Origin: Gracilaria caudata
Lineage: Eukaryota; Rhodophyta; Florideophyceae; Gracilariales; Gracilariaceae
DNA length: 64,000 nt
Direction: 5' to 3'
Assembly (NCBI GenBank): GCA_030374735.1
Contig: JASCIV010000010.1
Location: 1 to 64,000 of the forward strand
The notes beneath the pieces were generated by a model, which searched no databases, was not told the origin of the DNA, and saw nothing but the letters and a program-made list of their open reading frames with translations. The translations under genes were made by a program, and so were the position numbers. This document shows, in pieces, positions 1 through 9,148 of this stretch. Position 1 is the stretch's first letter, and each line of letters starts with the position of its first letter.

Positions 1-219
1 GTCGTGGCTAGAAAGGCTCATGACTTGAATCTCGCGAATGATGTCCTCAAGAGAGGCCTGCAGCCACTCGAGTTCGACGACCTTGATAGCAACCTCCTCA
101 TTGATTTGACCACACCAAGCACGGTAGACATGTGCGCAAGTTCCCTGACCGATCTGCTCCCGGAGTTCGTAGCCGGAGGCGGTGGCTGGGAGACGGCGGT
201 GCACATTGTGCGACGCCAT
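1..219 (-). CDS. Ser/Thr protein kinase, STE20 family, OSR1/SPAK (FRAY)-like, 5' end only
   Basis: The first 73 codons are present and the gene runs off the left edge. The ATG lies at 219-217. The N-terminal kinase lobe is clear: a Gly-rich loop (IGQGTCAHVY, residues 23-32), the VAIK strand with the ATP-binding Lys46, and the helix-C Glu63 in REIQVM. The stretch VVELEWLQASLEDIIREIQVMS resembles OSR1/SPAK/FRAY kinases, which phosphorylate cation-chloride cotransporters downstream of WNK kinases. The subfamily is an inference, because the C-terminal regulatory domain is outside the window. It is transcribed divergently from the complex I gene starting at 617. The family assignment as a protein kinase is secure; the subfamily is moderately so. 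Confidence 0.85.
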   Translation of the reverse strand, partial: MASHNVHRRLPATASGYELREQIGQGTCAHVYRAWCGQINEEVAIKVVELEWLQASLEDIIREIQVMSLSSHD

Positions 220-616
220 TGGAAGGGGGGAGGAAAGAGGGGAGAGGCGCGCCGCGGGCAGGGATGCCGCGGCGAGGAGCGCTGCGGTGAACGCGGACAG
301 CGTGCGGGCGGATTGTGGGCGCGACGGGCGAGGGAGACGCGGCGTCGGGGAGGGTGGGACGCCGAGCGCTCTGATGGCGTGTCAGGGAGCGGCAGTATGT
401 GCCAGCGAACGGTGGCGGCGCCATGGCGCGGCGCGGGCTGGCGCAGCGAGTCGGCTGCCACGTTTTTTGGCCCTTTTTGCGCGTGATGCGGGCGAGCCAT
501 TCTGTGCCAACCGCAAGCCCATCCACCTCCTGCCCGTCCCACAATTCATTCATTCATCCCACAACCGTCGCCGTGAACAAGTTCAGCAGTTCTTCAGCCC
601 ACTCCGCCGCTTCGCA
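220..616. promoter_or_regulatory. Divergent intergenic region, kinase / NDUFS6
   Basis: About 400 bases of GC-rich DNA separate the kinase ATG from the NDUFS6 ATG. It presumably holds both promoters. Open frames cross it in several registers but look like composition artefacts rich in Arg, Ala and Pro. No TATA box or RNA gene was recognised. Confidence 0.4.
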
Positions 617-961
617 ATGCAAGCATTGATGCTTCGTCGCTCCTTCGTCTCTCTGCAGCCGCTCGCTGTTCGCTCGCTGTCGATGCCGGCGCGCCGCCCG
701 CGCATGCACCTTCCACTGGGGGCCGTGCCCGCCGATACCGACCTTGAGGGCGTCCGATCCAAGTGGGGCTCCGACGCCATGGAAAAGATCCAGAGCACGC
801 GTGTCATCGAGGTTGACGGCGATGTCGCCATTTGCGACGGCGGTGGTGGTCCCCTGGGGCATCCGATCGAGTACATCAAACTGTACGTCTCCGATGAGGA
901 CGCCGGCCCGCAGGTGTGCAAGTACTGCGGACTCAGGTTTGTGCGAAAGAAGAGTCATTAG
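617..961 (+). CDS. NDUFS6: NADH dehydrogenase (complex I) Fe-S protein 6, mitochondrial
   Basis: A 114-residue protein with an Arg/Ser-rich mitochondrial presequence (about residues 1-30) and a C-terminal zf-CHCC domain. The zinc ligands are visible: Cys73, His82 (in GHPIEYIKL), Cys101 and Cys104 (CKYCGLRF). This matches the 13-kDa zinc-binding subunit of complex I, needed for late assembly of the NADH dehydrogenase module in the inner mitochondrial membrane. The frame is open further upstream, but the ATG at 617 is the one followed by a sensible presequence. Length and motifs are typical for the family. Confidence 0.93.
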   Translation: MQALMLRRSFVSLQPLAVRSLSMPARRPRMHLPLGAVPADTDLEGVRSKWGSDAMEKIQSTRVIEVDGDVAICDGGGGPLGHPIEYIKLYVSDEDAGPQVCKYCGLRFVRKKSH

Positions 962-1326
962 TATCCTTCTGCGAGAGCACGTCTCCTGTTTTTGAACGTC
1001 CGGCCAACATGCTTGACAGCACCGTCCACTCTGTCCATGATGATGATCATGTTAACTGCCCACACAATCGTTCGCAGCAGCTACACGGTACTGCCACCCA
1101 GCAATGCCGAACCAGCAGCATTATCAATCACAGTTGCGCCGCCTCGAGAGTACGCTGCCCTTTTACTGTATATCCTCGTAAACGACACATTTATTTAGAA
1201 TCACGTTCCCGTTGTCACCTTCGCATCTCGATCCCTCCACGTCTGAACTCGACTATACTCAGTGCGGAAGCCCATCTTACCGAGGGAACCTTGTACTCAT
1301 GTGAACTGCCTCAAGACGTCCTCAAA
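962..1326. other. Intergenic region downstream of NDUFS6
   Basis: No gene is supported here. The frame of the next gene is open through part of it, with an in-frame ATG at 1009, but the translation (His/Asp/Thr-rich) does not look like protein. It probably holds the NDUFS6 3' UTR and the promoter of the small gene at 1327. Confidence 0.35.
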
Positions 1327-1677
1327 ATGCAGTCCGCCGAGTCCGGCAACAACTCGCGGATCAGCGCCGCTCCTCCACTACCAAAGCCGCAAACACAACC
1401 TGTTCCTTCTTCTGAAGAACTCCAGCAGTTAGAGCACGAAGTATCGCAGCTCCAGAGGGAAGTATTTCACATGCAACATCAGCTTGTCTGCCTTGAGCAA
1501 CTGAACAAGACGCTTGGGGATTCCGCGTTAACCATGCCAGAAGATCTAGGCGAATGGGATAATGCTAATCCTCGAATATCTGGTCTAGCCAAGCGCATTT
1601 GCCAAACACATCAACTTGCCAAAAAGGTGCGGGAATTGAGAGCTCGAAAAGACGCAGGTGGTACCAGGGATGAGTAG
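1327..1677 (+). CDS. Small coiled-coil protein of unknown function
   Basis: A 116-residue protein, not recognised. After a Pro-rich N-terminus (about 1-33) there is a heptad-like coiled-coil (about 34-65; ELQQLEHEVSQLQREVFHMQ), then a short acidic segment (PEDLGEWDNANPR) and a basic, Arg/Lys-rich C-terminus. The size and coiled-coil would suit a small subunit of a structural complex, but no family could be named. The start at 1327 was chosen because protein-like sequence begins there; the open frame extends upstream to an ATG at 1009. It sits between NDUFS6 and the convergent Rpn13 gene. Confidence 0.55.
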   Translation: MQSAESGNNSRISAAPPLPKPQTQPVPSSEELQQLEHEVSQLQREVFHMQHQLVCLEQLNKTLGDSALTMPEDLGEWDNANPRISGLAKRICQTHQLAKKVRELRARKDAGGTRDE

Positions 1678-2091
1678 CTCGAAGGCCAAAGACTGTCGTA
1701 ACTATTCGCTATGCAGCACCAGCCCCGTCCCTTCCCGCTCGCACTTTCGACAAATCCGAGTCTGGTATGTTCTTTAGAGACTGGAAGCACCTCAGAAAGG
1801 ATGTCCATTGATTCATAAATCCTCTCACGCTGAACATGCAAACGTCTCTAACAGGCAACGCAGAAATCTGCTCTCTGATGCTTGACATCAAACAGATGGA
1901 CCTAGAAATATCTCAGGACATAAAAGTTCGCCTCGCATTGGTACCTACCGGGCTGGTACCAACCCGGTCAACTCAATACACGGTTCCTTATCACCTTCTG
2001 ACGTACAAGGCGTAAACCCTTGTGTGTCGGCGAAAGTTTGTGCACAAACCTATGTTGTTTCTGATTATTGTCAAGAAGTATGCATGGTGTT
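1678..2091. other. Convergent intergenic region with a GGTACC inverted repeat
   Basis: This is 3'-3' spacer between the coiled-coil gene and Rpn13. It contains an 8-bp perfect inverted repeat, TTGGTACC at 1938-1945 and GGTACCAA at 1955-1962, with a 9-nt loop. No coding potential was seen. Confidence 0.4.
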
Positions 2092-3142
2092 TTAACTGTC
2101 TTTGTTCTTATCGTTCTGATACTTCACAAGTGAGTCTAAAAACTGCTTTAAACCGTATCGATATATATCCTGACCGTTACTGGTAGGGAGTCCAAAAGAA
2201 CCAAGGATTTCATTCGCATGTCCAGAATGTAAAGCATTCGACAACGCCGCTGCCTGCCCTCTCAACGAGGGTGACCGTAATACGTCAGCCAGTTTCTCAA
2301 CCGATCGATCTTGCTCTGGTAACTTCTCGAGCAAGGCTGGGATCTTTTCTTGAAACGAAGCATTCTGAAGCACTGGTTGTAATGTTTCCATATTGAGTAA
2401 GTCAAGAAGTGTTGGCGTTTTCAGAATTTCTTCTCTACGCTGCGCGAGGGTTGCGCCTTGTATCGTGCTGTGATAGCGTTCTAAGTTAATTGGATCCAGA
2501 CCAACAGTTGAAGGCGGTTCTCTGGGTGTCGGACGAGGACTTGTGGCAGGGTCATTGCCGGGTTGGTTTTGAGTAACAGGTTGTGGGGGTGTTTGCGGAG
2601 AACGGAGAGTGTCCAGGTTGATCTACACATTGAGCAGACAGAGCAGACGTGTGATTAGTAGCGAATTTATTCAACACCGTTGCCGTACAACTGTGTAGTG
2701 GTATTGTTAGAGCAAACTATACCTGTTGAATACCCTCAGGACCGCTTTCCAATAAACGATTGACCGCCGCAACGTTAGAGGCGTCTTGAGATGCGTCGCT
2801 TCCCTGCATCCAGAAAAACATTCGAGTGTCGCCCTCTTTCCATTTGAGCACATACACCCTTGCGGAAGGTGAACAGCTGGTAACTTGCTTCACTTCTGCA
2901 TCGCCGTTGAACAGAATGAGGTCTTGTTCCACCGCACTCGAGTTCCGGGGGCGCCATTGAAGGTGCATCAAACCGTCGTTGGTGGTGACGATTTGAAACA
3001 TCCCTTTTCGAGGATCGGCTTCGACGCGATTGGTTGCAGGATCGCGGTTAAGGATACCAGCGCGAAAGGATACATGAGGTTGTGGGTCGGACGGAAGGAG
3101 TCCCCCCATTCCATCAGACTGAATTATGCCGTCCATGTCCAT
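2092..3142 (-). CDS. RPN13: Proteasomal ubiquitin receptor Rpn13/ADRM1 (one intron)
   Basis: Exon 1 is 3142-2723 (140 codons) and exon 2 is 2622-2092 (176 codons plus stop); the intron is 2623-2722, phase 0, GTATAG...GTGTAG. The 316-residue product has an N-terminal Pru domain (about 22-135; FRAGILNRD, LIHLQW-like MHLQWRPR, VYVLKWKEGDTRMFFWMQ) that binds ubiquitin and the base subunit Rpn2. A Pro/Thr-rich linker follows, then a C-terminal DEUBAD domain (about 218-300) that in animals binds and activates the deubiquitinase UCH37. Joining the exons reads smoothly through EGIQQ-INLDT. Yeast Rpn13 lacks the DEUBAD part, so this is the longer, ancestral architecture. Confidence 0.93.
2623..2722 (-). 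other. Intron of the Rpn13 gene
   Basis: A 100-nt GT-AG intron, phase 0. The donor is CAG/GTATAG and the acceptor is GTGTAG/ATC. A CTACTAATC branch-point-like motif is present on the coding strand. Coding frame and domain order are continuous only if it is removed. Confidence 0.85.
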
Positions 3143-3871
3143 TTATATGTGGACCAGAAAGGCGGGTGAGAACAAGATACTGCAGCAGATGATGAAGTGC
3201 TACAGATAAGGGAACAGGAACGTAAAGATAAGCTTGAGCGCACTACACGTCGTCTGATCTCTGTCGAGAGTTACAGAGATACAAGGGGAGGCAGGAGCTG
3301 GACTTGGGTATCTGTCAATGAAGATGTCTTTGCTTGCCACCACGGCATCGCGTTGACAACCTGACCCTTCACATTTTGAAAACCGACATGTACACACGTG
3401 GCCAAGTGCATACGTTTCCCACATAAAGGGTTGGCTTTTCCATCCTGTGCGGTGCAAACACGTCAACGTCTTCGAACAGAAAATATCAACGCCTGTTGGA
3501 AACAAGATCTGCGCGGGCTTCCACTTGTCACCCTCTGTGCGGCGAGGCCTGCGAAACGTCGCGTGCACCTTGGGGAGGAGCCGAAAGGAATGAGCTTTCT
3601 GGCGAGGTGCGACGAGAACGCGTGTGAGCTGATTTTGGTGCCAGCGCGTGTGGCCTCCGCCAGCTTCTCGCGCTCTCAATGCAGCTCTTTCAGGCACCTC
3701 CGCTCTGTACACAAATCACCCGCATTACCCTATACCACCTGCAGCGACAGTATCGCTTAAGTTCGTTCGTCGAACATCGGTTAGTGTCTTCTGAAACACC
3801 CGCCCGTCCTAGCTGCGCTTCGAGTTCCCCCGAGCCGCTTCTTCGTACAAGCTCAAGTTAGTTCCTGCAAG
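3143..3871. promoter_or_regulatory. Divergent upstream region of Rpn13 and LHCR, with a G-box
   Basis: About 730 bases between the Rpn13 and LHCR start codons. It contains a perfect G-box, ACACGTGGC at 3394-3402, a core bound by plant bZIP and bHLH factors in light-responsive promoters. Whether it is used in this lineage is inference. Open frames of up to about 170 codons occur on the minus strand, but their Arg/Pro/Ser-rich translations resemble nothing and lack domain structure. Confidence 0.45.
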
Positions 3872-4525
3872 ATGGCTGCTTTCATCCCCGCTCTCTCCCT
3901 TGGCGCACGCCCGGCTTTGACGCGCTCATCGATATGTGGCGCGCGACTTTCCGCCCCCCCTGTTTCCCGTGCCGCCGTGCGCATGGCTGAGGTTTCGCCC
4001 TCTGTGCCATTCCTCCCCAAGCCGAAGAACCTGTCGGAAGACATGGTAGGTTACGCAGGATTCGACCCGTTCGCCATCTCTGACTTGATTGACATCAAAT
4101 GGCTGCAAGAAGCGGAAATCAAGCACGGTCGCATTTGTATGCTCGCGTTCCTTGGTATTCTTGTTCAGGAGTTTGTGCACCTTCCCGGGCCGCAGTTCGC
4201 CAACCCCGTGGCCACTGAGGCTTTCTTCCAGGTGCCGTCTGCTGGCTTGTGGCAGATCTTTTTGTTCTGCGGTATTTGTGAGTTTATTCTGCACAAGGGC
4301 AAAATTACTTACCTCAACATGTTTGAGGATGGTGCTGTGCCTGGTGAGCTTGGATTTAATCCGATGGGACTCAAGTACAATGAGAAGACCCAGCTACAGG
4401 AAATCAAGAACGGTAGATTGGCTATGTGCGGTGTTGGTGGCGTCATTCACTCAATGCTTCTTTACAAGACACCGGTGATTGCGCAGTTGCTCGACTTCAA
4501 GCCCATGTCTTTGCCGTACTACTAA
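3872..4525 (+). CDS. Light-harvesting complex protein, red-algal LHCR type, plastid
   Basis: A 217-residue thylakoid antenna protein. Residues 1-38 form a transit peptide that starts MAAFIPAL, with Phe at position 4, and ends near AVRMAE. The mature part has the three-helix LHC fold. Helix 1 (about 77-100) has the chlorophyll-binding ExxxHGR signature (AEIKHGR), helix 2 (about 124-141) has LWQIFLFCGICEF, and helix 3 (about 175-196) has the second signature, LQEIKNGRLAMCG. The Glu/Arg pairs that cross-brace helices 1 and 3 are present. Red-algal LHCRs bind chlorophyll a and zeaxanthin and serve photosystem I. The gene is intronless. A polyadenylation-like AATAAA lies at 4600-4605. Confidence 0.95.
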   Translation: MAAFIPALSLGARPALTRSSICGARLSAPPVSRAAVRMAEVSPSVPFLPKPKNLSEDMVGYAGFDPFAISDLIDIKWLQEAEIKHGRICMLAFLGILVQEFVHLPGPQFANPVATEAFFQVPSAGLWQIFLFCGICEFILHKGKITYLNMFEDGAVPGELGFNPMGLKYNEKTQLQEIKNGRLAMCGVGGVIHSMLLYKTPVIAQLLDFKPMSLPYY

Positions 4526-5066
4526 GCTGCCAGAAGTGCTGTTTTGGGACAAGGTGCTTCATTGTATTAGATAAGCTCTATCGAAACTGGTAAGCGTTTA
4601 ATAAAAGGTTGTTACTGGCGCACCCCACCTCTTCTACTTCGGAATGTAAACCTCGTAGACACAGTGTATACAGCGAAAAGAGAAGCTTCTGTATCAAGTG
4701 TCGAAGTCAACGACCCTGGCCCCAGTGCGGGGCCTTTCCAACCGTTTTCGTCGTTTTTAGGTGTGTGGGAAAGCGTTGGTCCTAGTAGATAGGACGAAGA
4801 GTTGAACTCCTTGCGACATGATGACAGCAACACACTGTCAGTGACATGGAAGCTAGGCATTGGTGCAGGCGCCAAAGTTGGCACCCGTACGGCGGCGTGC
4901 GCTGTACGCTGAATTGAGTTTATTTTAGGGGCAGCGTAAGTGGTCGTATGTAAGGCGAGCACGGTGTGCCACGCAGGCGCGCTTGCGAGATATTTAGATG
5001 TCAGTGGCAGGCGCGAGCAGCTGATGAGTTTTAAACTTTGTTCCCCGTTGGCGCAGCCCTGTTGAA
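4526..5066. other. Intergenic region downstream of LHCR
   Basis: The LHCR 3' UTR with AATAAA (4600-4605) comes first, followed by a small GC hairpin (GGCCCC 4718-4723, loop AGTGC, GGGGCC 4729-4734). The rest presumably holds the promoter of the E2 gene. A 157-codon minus-strand open frame (4612-5085) has no recognisable features. Confidence 0.4.
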
Positions 5067-5759
5067 ATGAGGCCTCCGTCGTCACTGTTGTTACCCCCGG
5101 TGCCTGATCACAGCGCCACCCTCACCCACTCGTCGCCTCATCCCCACCTTCACCATAGTCGCCGCTGCCGCCCATCGCCCGCCTCGTTGATGAACCCCCA
5201 TCGTCGTGTGCCCAGCGACTCCCGTCGTCCGCACTACGGCGCCGCGCGTGCCACCCACCAAGCCATGAGTATGGGCGGCCCTTCGTCACATCGCCGGAAA
5301 GAACTTACGCGCGTCGCGCAACGCCGTCTTACGCGCGAGTTGGCTGAGTGGTCCGTGAAGTCCCCGCCTGTGCCCGGCATGTCCGTTTCCGAGACTGATC
5401 GAGTGGATGAGTGGCTTGTTACCGTCACCGGCGCTGCCGGTAGCGTCTACGAGAATGAGAAGTACACATTGCGGTTCGTTTTCCCCGCCGACTATCCCAT
5501 GGAAGCTCCTGAAGTCGTATTTTTACAGCCTACCCCGCGCCATCCGCATGTGTACTCAAATGGTCACATTTGCCTCAACGTGCTCTACGACGGTTGGAGT
5601 CCTGCGCTCACCGTCACCTCCGTTTGTCTCAGTATCGTCAGCATGTTGAGCAGCGCCACAAAGAAAGGCGTCCCCCCCGATAACGACACCTATATTCGAA
5701 ACTGTCAAGGAAGGTCACCCAAGCAAACACGGTGGATGTTCCACGATGACCATGTTTGA
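5067..5759 (+). CDS. UBE2W: Ubiquitin-conjugating enzyme E2, UBE2W/UBC16-like
   Basis: The UBC fold spans about residues 82-230 of a 230-residue reading. The active-site Cys169 lies in HVYSNGHICLNVLYDGWSPA. The segments YPMEAPEVVF, VCLSIVSMLSS and the C-terminal PKQTRWMFHDD match UBE2W and plant UBC16-18. In animals UBE2W attaches ubiquitin to the alpha-amino group of disordered substrate N-termini. The C-terminal HDD segment in place of the usual final helices is diagnostic. The first 66-80 residues are a His/Pro/Ser-rich extension absent from known members; internal in-frame ATGs at 5190, 5265 and 5271 may be the true start, 5265 giving a normal-sized E2. The gene is intronless. Confidence 0.92.
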   Translation: MRPPSSLLLPPVPDHSATLTHSSPHPHLHHSRRCRPSPASLMNPHRRVPSDSRRPHYGAARATHQAMSMGGPSSHRRKELTRVAQRRLTRELAEWSVKSPPVPGMSVSETDRVDEWLVTVTGAAGSVYENEKYTLRFVFPADYPMEAPEVVFLQPTPRHPHVYSNGHICLNVLYDGWSPALTVTSVCLSIVSMLSSATKKGVPPDNDTYIRNCQGRSPKQTRWMFHDDHV

Positions 5760-6734
5760 CTACCGTCTTCTACTCTAGGCGTCTTTCATCCATGTACAGA
5801 TTATGTTTCATTCGTTTTAGAAGCTTCGCACTGCACTCCCGACCCCCTCAAGTATCACAGTATACACACACTCCACTTCCTTGCCCTTCTCGTTCCACGT
5901 CCACTTCACCCAACTCTTAAAGACCCGTCATTATTCTACTTGGTAACCATCTGGCGTTCTAGGAAGTGATCTTTGTGCGAAATATCGCAGCTCACCGGTA
6001 CTTCGCTCGAAGGAACAGCTTGCGTGTCCACTAGTTGTGCTGGGTAAGTGAACCGTCGAACTGCCTCATGCTTTTCTTTTTTCATTCATTCATCATCATA
6101 GGAAACAGTCGTTGCGCAACGCCTTTTCTGTGGTTCACTTTCTATTTTTCAGTTTGATAGCGTTCTCGTAAAACATGCAAGTTAACCATCACACCTCGAG
6201 GTATCGTCCATGCAGAATGGCGTTCAGCAATGGTATGGTCTTCCATCTGTAGAGTAGGGAGGAGTTTAAAGTTCGTCATGATTTCCACAAAAGCATCTCA
6301 CCACCAACCTACACAAGCCCACAGGAAGAAGAAATCTGCTTTGGTTCTTCGTGTTGGATATTGAAATGGCTGACCAAGCGCAAACACGACATGAGTCAAG
6401 CCTTGACTCGACGGCATTCTTCAGGTTCCCTATGGTGCCTTTCAAGTTTTGCGTTTCTTTATTTTTGGACACCTTTCTGCTCTGAACAGTATTTGTTTAC
6501 GTAGATAGACAGTACATGAAGTTGTCAAGTGATCGAAAATACTCGCTCCCTCTCAAACATAGATACCCTTGCAGGCACGAGACTAGAATGAGTTTTATGT
6601 AGAATTCATTTTCGTCAGCAATTCGTGTCCGTGGTCCGCATTCGCTGCACGGACCAAGCAGTCACCCTCTGATGACTGCCAGAAAGCCGTTGGGAGGTTC
6701 AATGCGGTATTTGATCAGTTCATTCTTCACATTA
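5760..6734. other. Convergent intergenic region, about 970 bases
   Basis: Convergent spacer between the E2 gene and CtpA. Only short open frames without protein-like character were found. No tRNA, snRNA or repeat structure was recognised. Confidence 0.35.
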
Positions 6735-8015
6735 TCAAAAGCTAGGCGGGAGACACGTATGTACATCGGCATCTAGACTACATTCCTTCTTGAAGTCTGG
6801 GGTGATACCAATTTTGTTAATGTTAACGTGATTAGGAGTTTCATATCGAGCGACGGTGACGGCAATTCCACTTCCATTGCTCAGTTGCGAAACAGTTTGT
6901 ACAACACCCTTACCAAATGTCTGCTCCCCGACGAGCTTCGCACGTCCATTGTCTTTCAAAGCCCCCGCCAGAATCTCACTCGCACTCGCCGTTCCATTAT
7001 TTACCAATACGCACATGGGAATATCTGTCAAGAGGCCGTCGTCGACACTGTCAATCTCGTCCGGTACACCGCTCTTGTCCATGACATACACAATTGGAGT
7101 TCCACTTTTCAGAAAAAGCCTCGCGACGTCGACCCCACCCGGAAAGTAACCACCCGAGTTATTCCTCAAGTCAAGAATAATCTGATCTATTTGTTTATTG
7201 TCGTACTCTTCAAGCGCGGCCTTCAAGTCAGCTGCGGTTGTGGAGTTGAACTGCTTGATCTTTATGTAAAGCTCCCTGGGTTTGGGCATAGACGATTTGA
7301 CGCTCTTCAACTTCAAGTTCTCTCGAGTCATGCTGAAAGACTCTTCTCTTCCACTTCCACCATCATGTACTACAGTCAATGTGACAGTCGAGCCTGGCTT
7401 GCCTCGAATTCTTGCTGCAGCTTCATCAGGCGTGAGTTTACTAGTGTCTTCTCCATCAATAAGGGTTATTATGTCCGCAGGGCGCACTCCTGCTCGTTGT
7501 GCGGGCGAGTCATCTAATGGGGCAGTAACTTTCAAGTTGTTATCAACTCTAGCCGGAAACATTTCCACTCCCACTCCGGCAACTTCCCCGGTCGTAGAAG
7601 ATGTTAGCGAGATGTATTCTGGTGGCGTCAGGAAGCGTGTATATGGATCTTCCAGCAAAGCTAACATGTCCCTTATAGCCTTGTACCCTTCTTCCATAGA
7701 TCCATACGATTTCTTTACAGCGCGCATTCGAGTTTGAAACCAGTCCTTGTGGTTAAATGTTCGGTCAACAAATGACTGATCAACTATTCGCCATGCTTCT
7801 GCCACAAGCTTCTGAGGCTCCGTCAGTGCGAACCCGGAAGGAGGGAAAAGAAGTAGACCAGAAAACACTGCAGCGATGATTTGTGTCTTGGCTTTGGCCA
7901 CACTCATCTGAAAGGGATGTGGAGTCTTTTGTCGATTTCGGCTAGCCAAAGATGGTCGAACTGGGTTTGAAAGCAAAACTGTCGGTGATATAAACGTTGG
8001 AAAAGGAAGCATCAT
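6735..8015 (-). CDS. ctpA: Carboxyl-terminal processing protease CtpA, thylakoid lumen
   Basis: This S41-family serine peptidase trims the C-terminus of the photosystem II D1 precursor, so that the oxygen-evolving manganese cluster can assemble. The 426-residue product starts MMLPFPTFISP, a Phe-containing transit peptide. A hydrophobic lumen-targeting segment (IIAAVFSGLLLFPPSGFA) with a cleavage-like end before LTEPQ follows. The mature enzyme has an N-terminal helical part, a PDZ domain (GEVAGVGVEM to TLTVVHDG) and the catalytic domain with the Ser/Lys dyad: Ser344 in NNGTASASEI and Lys369 in GEQTFGKGVVQ, 25 apart as in D1 protease and E. coli Prc. An in-frame ATG at 8081 would add 22 residues; the internal Met was preferred because it begins the transit peptide. 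Confidence 0.92.
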   Translation of the reverse strand: MMLPFPTFISPTVLLSNPVRPSLASRNRQKTPHPFQMSVAKAKTQIIAAVFSGLLLFPPSGFALTEPQKLVAEAWRIVDQSFVDRTFNHKDWFQTRMRAVKKSYGSMEEGYKAIRDMLALLEDPYTRFLTPPEYISLTSSTTGEVAGVGVEMFPARVDNNLKVTAPLDDSPAQRAGVRPADIITLIDGEDTSKLTPDEAAARIRGKPGSTVTLTVVHDGGSGREESFSMTRENLKLKSVKSSMPKPRELYIKIKQFNSTTAADLKAALEEYDNKQIDQIILDLRNNSGGYFPGGVDVARLFLKSGTPIVYVMDKSGVPDEIDSVDDGLLTDIPMCVLVNNGTASASEILAGALKDNGRAKLVGEQTFGKGVVQTVSQLSNGSGIAVTVARYETPNHVNINKIGITPDFKKECSLDADVHTCLPPSF

Positions 8016-9148
8016 TTCAGCTCTGGACGCAGTCCATTCCCGGACTTGAGATGGAGCATACTGGCGTTGGCGCTTGGGCATCTTCGGTACTTCTGAAACG
8101 AAATAATCGCCGTGCTTTTGAACGAATGCGAATAAGACCTTTGGTTCTTGTTCGAGTAGGCTAACTCGAACAGCACGATAAAAGATTTGTTTGCTATACG
8201 GAGTGTAACGGTTACAAGGCTCCTCTCTCCCTCTGTCTTTACTGAGGTCTGCTGAGCAGATCTTTCAAGACTTAACCACCCTTGAGATGTTGTTGAGATT
8301 GCATTGGTGGGGTCAAATTTTATTGGGTGGCGGAGCAAGCCTCAGTAGCAGCTTCTGATTTGCGGCACCTCATAAAATGAAGCCCTTGATAATAACCTCA
8401 CGTTAAATTGTAATTCCACGCATTTAGAAGGGTTAAGAGGGTTACGAAGGTATTAGTCTGGTAGAGATTACCTTCGATAGACTTCTTCGGTTTGAATTTC
8501 TAACATCGTTTCCTTGCTCCAAGGGAGACGCAGGAAACGCAACATACTGTACCTAACTCCTAGAACAAGAGTATACTCTTGTGTTTTCCTTCGATAGATG
8601 GTTCTCAATGACCCCGTGGGTGAAGACATGTTTTTACCCAATTGTTCTAGAGAAGAACCTTGAAATACTCTTTCTGAGAAGGGGGCTGGCTAACTGCAAA
8701 TTACAGAAATGCCGAATACATATACCTGTTTGGTGACGCAACCATAGTCTTCTCCCTCGTTCGAGGGGTGTTCACATGAATATGAAATGGTGAAGATACA
8801 CAACGTCTGCAAAAATTAAGATATACTGCGAAATCAAGTGAGAGAGCAGTAGTGCATATAAACTGAACGCATCTATCTCACACGTCCCAGAAATGAGACC
8901 CATCTGTAAACGATTGTGATCACTGCACGACCGCTTAGGAACAAATTCTGAGTCAAACATTTGCTTCCTTGTAAGCTTCATTTGCAGTATATCCTGAGAA
9001 CACAGGGTTTATTACTTTGGACGTTCTCTTTCCCGTACTTAAGGCAAGATGTAGAAGAGACAGGGACTTTGTCCGTCAACCCCAATACGGTGTCACAGCA
9101 AAGAAGGTGTATCCACTTTCAAAAGGTTGGGACTTATTTCTTTCCCAA
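8016..9148. promoter_or_regulatory. Divergent intergenic region, CtpA / secreted acidic protein, with palindromes
   Basis: More than 1.1 kb without a supported gene. It holds an inverted repeat (CGAAGGTA 8445-8452, TACCTTCG 8469-8476) and an 18-bp perfect palindrome, ACAAGAGTATACTCTTGT, at 8565-8582. The word CCTTCGATAGA recurs, once at the end of the first structure and once just after the second (the latter with its final base changed to T). The paired symmetry suggests dimeric factor sites, but no function is shown. Confidence 0.45.
8565..8582. repeat. 18-bp perfect palindrome
   Basis: ACAAGAGTATACTCTTGT equals its own reverse complement over all 18 bases. It lies in the divergent spacer about 570 bases upstream of the secreted-protein ATG. 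Confidence 0.8.

Noticed and set aside
3200..3712. 170-codon minus-strand open frame upstream of LHCR
   Set aside because: Arg/Ser/Thr/Cys-rich filler without hydrophobic core pattern or motif; it lies in the LHCR promoter region.
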